Virus record (IMG/VR): IMGVR_UViG_3300042691_022461 | Location: 1 to 32,061 of that record | Direction: 5' to 3' (one strand) | Source: a virus | Length of the DNA: 32,061 nucleotides | Part shown: piece by piece, positions 27,692 to 32,061 of the stretch | Layout: each line of letters begins with the position of its first letter | How positions within the stretch are numbered: position 1 is the stretch's first letter | The notes under the pieces: model-generated | Told to the model about the DNA's origin: nothing | Database searches by the model: none | What the model saw: the letters and a program-made list of their open reading frames with translations, nothing else | Program-made: the position numbers and the translations under genes

Positions 27692-28171
27692 ATGAAAAAA
27701 ATAATAAGATTAACTGAGACAGATTTAACTAAATTAATTAAAAGAGTCATTAATGAGCAGAGTGGTTTAGGTCAAGGAGGTGGGGGTAGTACGGGTAATG
27801 AAAAAACAATTGAATTTGAACGTTTTTGTTCTAGACTTTTTGTTGACATCTCTAAACAGAGGGTTAAATATGAAAGACCATCAGAGCCCGCTTTATTAAT
27901 ATTTAAACAGGCAACTACTGGAATGGGGTGGATGTCTCAATCAACCCTTGATAGGGTTATATCAACTATTAAATCTTTAAGTCCAATACAATTATGTACT
28001 ACCATTAAAGCTTATGGTGAACAACATCCAAAGAAATTAACTTTTTATGAAGAGATTTTTTCCTATCTTGATGCAAGATGGGCTGAAGATAAGGTATTCA
28101 ACACAATGCTTGATGTTATAAAGTCAAATAGAGACCTTTACAATTTAGTTATGACAGATAAGGGGAAATAA
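27692..28171 (+). CDS. Tagged protein with RVINE module and Gly-rich linker
   Basis: The start is at ATG 27692, so the product begins MKKIIRLTETDLTKLIK and reaches RVINE at 22; TTG 27686 in frame is not needed. A Gly-rich linker (GLGQGGGGSTGNEK) right after the tag suits removal of the module by a protease. The 159-residue product then has a helical domain with FCSRLFVDISKQRVKYERPS and AYGEQHPKKLTFYEEIFSYL. No catalytic motif recognised. It is monocistronic, between two similar terminators. A head-packaged role is inferred from the tag. Confidence 0.75.
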   Translation: MKKIIRLTETDLTKLIKRVINEQSGLGQGGGGSTGNEKTIEFERFCSRLFVDISKQRVKYERPSEPALLIFKQATTGMGWMSQSTLDRVISTIKSLSPIQLCTTIKAYGEQHPKKLTFYEEIFSYLDARWAEDKVFNTMLDVIKSNRDLYNLVMTDKGK

Positions 28172-28228
28172 ACTTGGGGGATTTTATTCATTATCTTAAT
28201 AATGGAACTAAAGTAAGTCATATTGACG

Positions 28229-28253
28229 AGAGAGACAATACGTCCCTTTTTTT
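28229..28253 (+). terminator. Terminator after 27692-28171
   Basis: GAGAGAC-AATAC-GTCCCT with one mispair is followed by seven T residues. It matches the terminator at 27613-27638 in all but a few bases, which suggests duplication of the gene-plus-terminator unit. Confidence 0.7.
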
Positions 28254-28305
28254 ATTTAACTATTTAATGTATGATTTTTTTTACATATAAATTGAATAAA
28301 AAATT

Positions 28306-29130
28306 ATGAAATACATTAACACATTATCAAAAGAAGGATTGGTTAATCTCTTTGCGGATTATATAATAAAAAACATTAATCCAATCCATAAATCACGTTT
28401 CCAAGTTATTGATTTTAAATCCTTTTTGGTTGTTTATGGTTCAACATCATCAGATGTTGTTATAGACTTAAATAAACTAAGAGATGAATTTATTGAAGAA
28501 AACAAAAAACTATTTGATTTTCTAAATCTAAAAAGTCTCAGTATCATTGACTTAATTGACTATAGAGAACCAATTAGTCCAAATCAACATTATTTCACAT
28601 ATTATAAAAGTGATAGACCTATATATCACAAAGAAGTCATTAAAGAAGTTAATAGACAAACAAGTGAATATAACAAAGAGTTCTTAAATAACATCAATTA
28701 TACAAACAAACTTGAACTTGAATTCTATTCTCCATTCTTACCTGAAAAGTTGAATATCTTTAATTCAACAAACTTTATGTCTGTCTCTTCATCATTCCCT
28801 TATGGTTATAGTCTAAATCTTGGTAGGAGAGAGTTTTATTATGGTGAGTATGTCTGTAATCATCTTTTTGATATTTTGGTCACAGATGAGATATTATTCA
28901 AATATACAACCGATGTGGTTGAAGATGATTTAAATATTGATATTATTTGTGATTCAATTTATTCAAATAAAGATATTAAATCATTGGTGTTGGATGTATT
29001 CGATTTTAATCTAAATAAATTCTCAAACGAATACTTAAATGAATTTAATATTGATAGTGATATAAAAAACCAACTAGATTCAAAACCTTGGTTGGTTAAA
29101 GATAGAATAAAAGATTTGATATTATTTTAA
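28306..29130 (+). CDS. Hypothetical protein, 274 aa
   Basis: A 274-residue protein (MKYINTLSKEGLVNLFADYI...) without the (I/L)xE module although its neighbours have it. It is Asn/Asp/Phe-rich and of mixed alpha-beta type (SFLVVYGSTSSDVVIDLNKL, TYYKSDRPIYHKEVIKEVNR). YGSTSSDVVIDLNKL resembles the GS...D pattern of nucleotidyltransferase or methionine adenosyltransferase-like proteins only loosely. The fragment ISPNQHYFTYYKSDRP reappears in no other gene here. Family not recognised. Confidence 0.65.
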   Translation: MKYINTLSKEGLVNLFADYIIKNINPIHKSRFQVIDFKSFLVVYGSTSSDVVIDLNKLRDEFIEENKKLFDFLNLKSLSIIDLIDYREPISPNQHYFTYYKSDRPIYHKEVIKEVNRQTSEYNKEFLNNINYTNKLELEFYSPFLPEKLNIFNSTNFMSVSSSFPYGYSLNLGRREFYYGEYVCNHLFDILVTDEILFKYTTDVVEDDLNIDIICDSIYSNKDIKSLVLDVFDFNLNKFSNEYLNEFNIDSDIKNQLDSKPWLVKDRIKDLILF

Positions 29131-29133
29131 ATG

Positions 29134-29170
29134 AAAAAACCCCACCTTTATTAGAGTGTGGGGTTTAATT
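29134..29170. terminator. Bidirectional terminator between convergent genes
   Basis: CCCCAC and GTGGGG form a hairpin with A residues before and T residues after. It serves both the plus-strand gene ending at 29130 and the minus-strand gene ending at 29188. Confidence 0.75.
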
Positions 29171-29187
29171 TATCTATTTTTGTTTTA

Positions 29188-29568
29188 TTAAACTATATAA
29201 ATTTCGATACCTTCACCACCAGTTTCGTCTTCAAGGAAGATTGTAGAACCATTATCAAAAGTTAATCTAATTTCGGTATGTTTAATTGAAGCATTTTTGA
29301 TACTTGTATTTTTGATTTCATCCAAATCATCACCATCAACAGTAATATCAGCACCACCAGCACAACCAAATTTGATTTGATGAGTTGGGGTTACTAAAAT
29401 AAACTCCCCACTTCTACTATTATATTTAGCCTTCTGTATTTCTTTTCCAACTTTTAGTAATGCTGACTTAGTTTTAATTTCTTTAAATCCTTCTTCCTTA
29501 GTTTCATTAATGACTCTTTTAACCAATCTAGTTAAATCACTTTCTGTTAATCTTACTATCTTTTTCAT
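29188..29568 (-). CDS. Tagged small protein with RVINE module
   Basis: A 126-residue protein with MKKIVRLTESDLTRLVK then RVINE at 18-22. After the tag comes TKEEGFKEIKTKSALLKVGK and a beta-rich domain (GEFILVTPTHQIKFGCAGGA, DITVDGDDLDEIKNTS, IRLTFDNGSTIFLEDETGGE). The domain could be a small binding fold; no active site is seen. It has its own box and terminator. Nearly the same tag as 29648-29983 although the bodies are unrelated, which is the best internal evidence that the tag is a separate module. Confidence 0.75.
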   Translation of the reverse strand: MKKIVRLTESDLTRLVKRVINETKEEGFKEIKTKSALLKVGKEIQKAKYNSRSGEFILVTPTHQIKFGCAGGADITVDGDDLDEIKNTSIKNASIKHTEIRLTFDNGSTIFLEDETGGEGIEIYIV

Positions 29569-29597
29569 TGTATTTTTTTTAAATTAATTTATTTCCA

Positions 29598-29606
29598 TAT
29601 AAATAT
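29598..29606 (-). promoter_or_regulatory. ATATTTATA box before 29188-29568
   Basis: An exact copy on the minus strand ends 29 nt before ATG 29568. It lies just beyond the terminator of the gene upstream. Confidence 0.45.
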
Positions 29607-29611
29607 CTATC

Positions 29612-29641
29612 AAAAAAAAAACCACCTTAAAGATGGGGGTT
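29612..29641 (-). terminator. Terminator after 29648-29983
   Basis: On the minus strand AACCCCCA and AGGTGGTT form a hairpin followed by nine T residues. Confidence 0.7.
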
Positions 29642-29647
29642 GTTATT

Positions 29648-29983
29648 TTAATCATTTGTATATTTTAAATGTAGTACTTTCTTACCACTATCATTATATA
29701 CACTTATAACATTATATTCTAATTTTTTATTTACATAATCAACAAGTTCTTCACTTATGTCACTAAGAGGTTCATCTGTTGGGTGTTTAACCTTAATAGT
29801 AAAACGTTTATCATCACTATTCCATCCACAAGTATATTCATCTTCACCAACAATTCTATCCATTTTTTTACAGAGTAACTCAACAATCTTATCTGTTGAT
29901 GGTTTCTTTCCTTTATCTTCATTAATTACTCTTTTAACCAATCTAATTAAATCACTTTCAGTTAATCTTACTATCTTTTTCAT
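29648..29983 (-). CDS. Tagged small protein with RVINE module
   Basis: A 111-residue protein with MKKIVRLTESDLIRLVK then RVINE at 18-22. The body (IVELLCKKMDRIVGEDEYTC, DDKRFTIKVKHPTDEPLSDI, KLEYNVISVYNDSGKKVLHL) is a compact alpha-beta domain without known motif. It begins 12 nt after an ATATTTATA box. Body unrelated to that of 29188-29568 while the first 22 residues differ at one position only. Head targeting is inferred; no function is known. Confidence 0.75.
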   Translation of the reverse strand: MKKIVRLTESDLIRLVKRVINEDKGKKPSTDKIVELLCKKMDRIVGEDEYTCGWNSDDKRFTIKVKHPTDEPLSDISEELVDYVNKKLEYNVISVYNDSGKKVLHLKYTND

Positions 29984-29994
29984 ATTTTTTTTAT

Positions 29995-30003
29995 TATAAA
30001 TAT
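29995..30003 (-). promoter_or_regulatory. ATATTTATA box before 29648-29983
   Basis: An exact copy on the minus strand ends 11 nt before ATG 29983, with an almost pure A leader. Confidence 0.45.
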
Positions 30004-30025
30004 ATCGTCAAAAAAAAAAATACTT

Positions 30026-30313
30026 TTACAAAATAAACTTTTTGATTATTTCCAATCCTTCATTCAATTCATTGAAATCAACCTCTGGTGCAAATAACAT
30101 TGGTATTGGTTCATCACTTTCACTTTCATCTACCAACATAAATGCTGGAACATAATCTTTTCCAGTTATTTCAACAAACATATCAAATTCATCCGAGTAT
30201 TCATTTATATCCCTATCATAGAATTCAATGTTATTTTCTTTTAACATATCTTTGAAGTCTGTACAATGGGGACATCCCTTCATCGTATATAATATGACTA
30301 ACTTATTATCCAT
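30026..30313 (-). CDS. Glutaredoxin-like protein
   Basis: The start is set at ATG 30313 (MDNKLVILYTMKGCPHCTDF), overlapping the thioredoxin stop by 8 bp; ATG 30322 would add three residues. The 95-residue product has a CPHC active site near residue 14-17, a cis-Pro region DYVPAFMLVD and the glutaredoxin-like order beta-alpha-beta. An acidic insert (ESESDEPIP) lies after the cis-Pro. Glutaredoxins reduce disulfides and serve ribonucleotide reductase. It is translationally coupled to the thioredoxin gene upstream. Confidence 0.85.
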   Translation of the reverse strand: MDNKLVILYTMKGCPHCTDFKDMLKENNIEFYDRDINEYSDEFDMFVEITGKDYVPAFMLVDESESDEPIPMLFAPEVDFNELNEGLEIIKKFIL

Positions 30314-30614
30314 TGATGACATTGTTGATTATCGATTTTAATTCATTCTCAGATAACATACCAGGTTTTGAAAACATTTCTACACCATTACTGAATAGTT
30401 TAGTTGTTGGTACAGCTCTAATACCCAATTGAACAGCATATTCACCATCTTCTTCAACATCCATTATATACATAGGTATATTAGCTGACTCAGATACTTT
30501 CCCAAAAGTGGGTTTATATATCTTACACGGGCCGCACCACGGGGCCGTCCAGGCGACCATAACAGTTTCCCCAGCTTCAATTTTTGATTTTAATTCTTGT
30601 CCTGTAATTTCCAT
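30306..30614 (-). CDS. Thioredoxin
   Basis: A 102-residue thioredoxin with the WCGPC active site (residues 26-30 in MVAWTAPWCGPCKIYKPTFG), the cis-Pro motif IRAVPTTKLF and a C-terminal helix. It reduces protein disulfides in the cytoplasm, for example of ribonucleotide reductase or as a DNA polymerase processivity factor in some phages. Codons 19-30, around the active site, use nearly only G and C in the third position (30525-30560, 27 of 36 bases G or C), unlike the rest of the gene and the window. A recent recombination or conversion tract is possible. Confidence 0.93.
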   Translation of the reverse strand: MEITGQELKSKIEAGETVMVAWTAPWCGPCKIYKPTFGKVSESANIPMYIMDVEEDGEYAVQLGIRAVPTTKLFSNGVEMFSKPGMLSENELKSIINNVING

Positions 30615-30626
30615 TTTTTTTAATTT

Positions 30627-31277
30627 TTAGTCTTTCCACCTTCTTCCTTGTTTAATACAATAAATTGTATTGATGTTTATAGTAGGAAATAATTTATGAA
30701 TATCAACAACTCTTTTTCCATCTTGTAGTAATTTTTTTATTTCATTTATTGCGTTGATGTCATATTTTGATTTTTGTCTTTTAGTATTTTTTATTTTTTC
30801 GCGAAGAATTATTTTTTGTTCTTCATTAAATGTTCTACCCCAACCTGCCATTTTTCTTTTTTCTCTCTCTTCTTGTGCTCTATCCCCATAAATTTCATCA
30901 TAAGTTTTTCCTTTATGAGACTTTCCATTTTTAACTGCTTCAGAGATTTTCACTCTAATTTCTGGTGAATGTTTATAACCTAAACAACCTTCACCACCAA
31001 GTGTAGAGTTTAATCCATTTTCAAATGAATTGTATTCTTTAATCAGTTCTACTTCCCTCTCATAAATTTTTTCCAAAGAACATTCATCAATCAATTCAAT
31101 AGTAAACTTCTCAACACCATACTTCCTAATACTATTACATAATTTAGTATTAATATTTGTTTTTAAACAACGATAACAATGTTCTTCAAATCTATGTTTT
31201 AGGGTGTTTATCGTGCAACCAATATACAAACTATTATTTTTGGTATTTGTTATCTTATAAATTTTTCCATTTTCCAT
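30627..31277 (-). CDS. Free-standing GIY-YIG homing endonuclease
   Basis: A 216-residue protein with an N-terminal GIY-YIG nuclease domain (GKIYKITNTKNNSLYIGCTI, catalytic Arg29 in TLKHRFEEHC, Glu in IYEREVELIKEYN, and GLNSTLGGEG). DNA-binding NUMOD-like modules follow (GYKHSPEIRVKISEAVKNGK, HKGKTYDEIYGD) and a C-terminal helix-turn-helix (NEIKKLLQDGKRVVDIHKLF). Such enzymes make site-specific breaks and spread by repair. It is not inside an intron here but inserted between other genes, with its own box upstream. This makes it a mobile, selfish gene. Confidence 0.92.
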   Translation of the reverse strand: MENGKIYKITNTKNNSLYIGCTINTLKHRFEEHCYRCLKTNINTKLCNSIRKYGVEKFTIELIDECSLEKIYEREVELIKEYNSFENGLNSTLGGEGCLGYKHSPEIRVKISEAVKNGKSHKGKTYDEIYGDRAQEEREKRKMAGWGRTFNEEQKIILREKIKNTKRQKSKYDINAINEIKKLLQDGKRVVDIHKLFPTININTIYCIKQGRRWKD

Positions 31278-31293
31278 ACGACATAGTGTTTAT

Positions 31294-31302
31294 TATAAAT
31301 AT
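31294..31302 (-). promoter_or_regulatory. ATATTTATA box before the GIY-YIG gene
   Basis: An exact copy on the minus strand ends 16 nt before ATG 31277. Confidence 0.4.
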
Positions 31303-31326
31303 CACCAAGTAGTATAAAAAACCATT

Positions 31327-31638
31327 TTATTTGTTAAGTTTTATTAAATTATGTAATGTAAACTCCGCAACATTCAATCTATCTGTTGTGGTAAAAATAA
31401 ATATATCAATACCTTCTTCTATGTAAATAAGAATTCCACTTGGGTCATATTCAACCAATTTTTCAAATTCAACTATTTTGTTATCAATAACTTTCTTATT
31501 GGTAAATATTAAATGAGATTTACTTAAAAATTTATCCAAATTTTCTTTGGATATTTTTTCATTTTTTATATATAAAGAAGATGGTATTTGTTTAAATCTT
31601 TCTTTAAAAATATCTTGTATTTTAGAATGGGTCTTCAT
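31327..31638 (-). CDS. Small hypothetical protein
   Basis: A 103-residue protein (MKTHSKIQDIFKERFKQIPS...) that overlaps the upstream gene by 17 bp. The sequence is alpha-beta (FLSKSHLIFTNKKVIDNKIV, PSGILIYIEEGIDIFIFTTT) without Cys or catalytic motif. Function unknown; probably co-translated with the gene upstream. Confidence 0.6.
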   Translation of the reverse strand: MKTHSKIQDIFKERFKQIPSSLYIKNEKISKENLDKFLSKSHLIFTNKKVIDNKIVEFEKLVEYDPSGILIYIEEGIDIFIFTTTDRLNVAEFTLHNLIKLNK

Positions 31639-32061
31639 TTGGTGCTAATGTTACTAATTTTACTCCATTAATATCATAAATTTCTCTATTAGAGAAATAT
31701 AAGGCTTTATTAATTGTTTTTATTCCCCTCTGTCCTGGTCTCATTGCATATTCAAGACTATCTCTAAACTCCAATTCACTATACAATGTTTTTTTACCAA
31801 AACTAACTTCAAAGGTGGGTAATTTAAAAATACCATTTATTAAACAATATTCAACTCTATTATCCAATACTTTTAATATTTCGTCCCAACTAACATCCAA
31901 AACTTTATTGAATCTACCTAGTGATTGAACTCTGATTAAATTAATATCATCGTTATCCCCAGTTATTCTATATTCAACTGATGCTCGTTCTTTATCTTCC
32001 ATTCTTATTATTGATATTATAATTGATTCTGGTCTACTTGCATAAGTTCTAACACAGTTTG
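31622..32061 (-). CDS. Hypothetical protein, 5' end beyond the window
   Basis: An ATG at 32002 gives 126 residues, but the same frame stays open to the window edge and reads NCVRTYASRPESIIISIIRM before it. That sequence looks protein-like, so the true start is probably outside. The visible part has DNDDINLIRVQSLGRFNKVL, VEYCLINGIFKLPTFEVSFG and SELEFRDSLEYAMRPGQRGI. No recognised family. Function unknown. Confidence 0.55.
   Translation of the reverse strand, partial: NCVRTYASRPESIIISIIRMEDKERASVEYRITGDNDDINLIRVQSLGRFNKVLDVSWDEILKVLDNRVEYCLINGIFKLPTFEVSFGKKTLYSELEFRDSLEYAMRPGQRGIKTINKALYFSNREIYDINGVKLVTLAPNEDPF

Noticed and set aside
28306-29130. Nucleotidyltransferase assignment from YGSTSSDVVIDL
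   Set aside because: The second acidic residue and the rest of the fold pattern are not recognisable, so no function was assigned.

Overview
This window most likely comes from a large, AT-rich, tailed phage (or a phage-derived element) of a Bacteroidota host. The phage reading rests on densely packed short genes with 1-11 bp overlaps, tandem paralogues, DUF3310-like and DUF6011-like genes, two C5 cytosine methyltransferases, a free-standing GIY-YIG endonuclease, tRNA-like elements, and many proteins sharing an N-terminal tag that ends in (I/L)xE. The host reading rests on a TonB-dependent receptor with an N-terminal carboxypeptidase-regulatory-like domain, Bacteroidota-style lipoproteins, and A-rich leaders without clear Shine-Dalgarno sites. 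No capsid, terminase or tail gene was recognised, so the phage assignment is inference.

Layout. 1-4861 (minus): small phage genes, including a family of three tandem paralogues with a fragment of a fourth, interrupted by three tRNA-like elements that each sit 15-23 nt before a start codon. 4995-5270 (plus): a small tagged protein. 5312-8140 (minus): a complete TonB-dependent receptor. 8220-14311 (minus): a compact six-gene operon whose products all carry an N-terminal (I/L)xE tag: a kinase-like protein, an HExxH metallopeptidase-like protein, two leucine-rich-repeat-like paralogues and two large paralogues with a GHCGRSS motif. 14425-16451 (minus): ferritin-like protein, tiny Cys-rich lipoprotein, two small unknowns, SmpB and an acidic-tailed protein. 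16448-19100: very small genes, two attC-like palindromes, a three-copy leader repeat, a DUF6011-like protein and a Nudix hydrolase. 19127-23803: DUF192 protein, a DHH/DHHA1 phosphoesterase broken by an in-frame TGA, two tandem cytosine methyltransferases plus the tail of a third, a HAD-like phosphatase and a DUF3310 protein. 23878-25140: a surface lipoprotein. 25211-29983: unknowns and four more tagged proteins on both strands. 30026-32061 (minus): glutaredoxin-like and thioredoxin proteins, GIY-YIG endonuclease, and two unknowns, one running off the window.

The main candidate for an undescribed system is a set of at least eleven otherwise unrelated proteins that begin with a 15-28 residue basic/amphipathic module ending in I/L-x-E. 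In T4-like phages, N-terminal capsid-targeting sequences ending at such a site are removed by the prohead protease, and the mature proteins are packed in the head and injected. I infer that this window encodes a set of virion-packaged effectors, including a kinase-like protein and a protease-like protein. Many of these genes, and some others, share an ATATTTATA box 3-29 nt before the start codon, a candidate promoter class. Other candidates are the CTT-TGA-CTG interruption in the DHH motif, the tRNA-like leader elements, and the attC-like palindromes.
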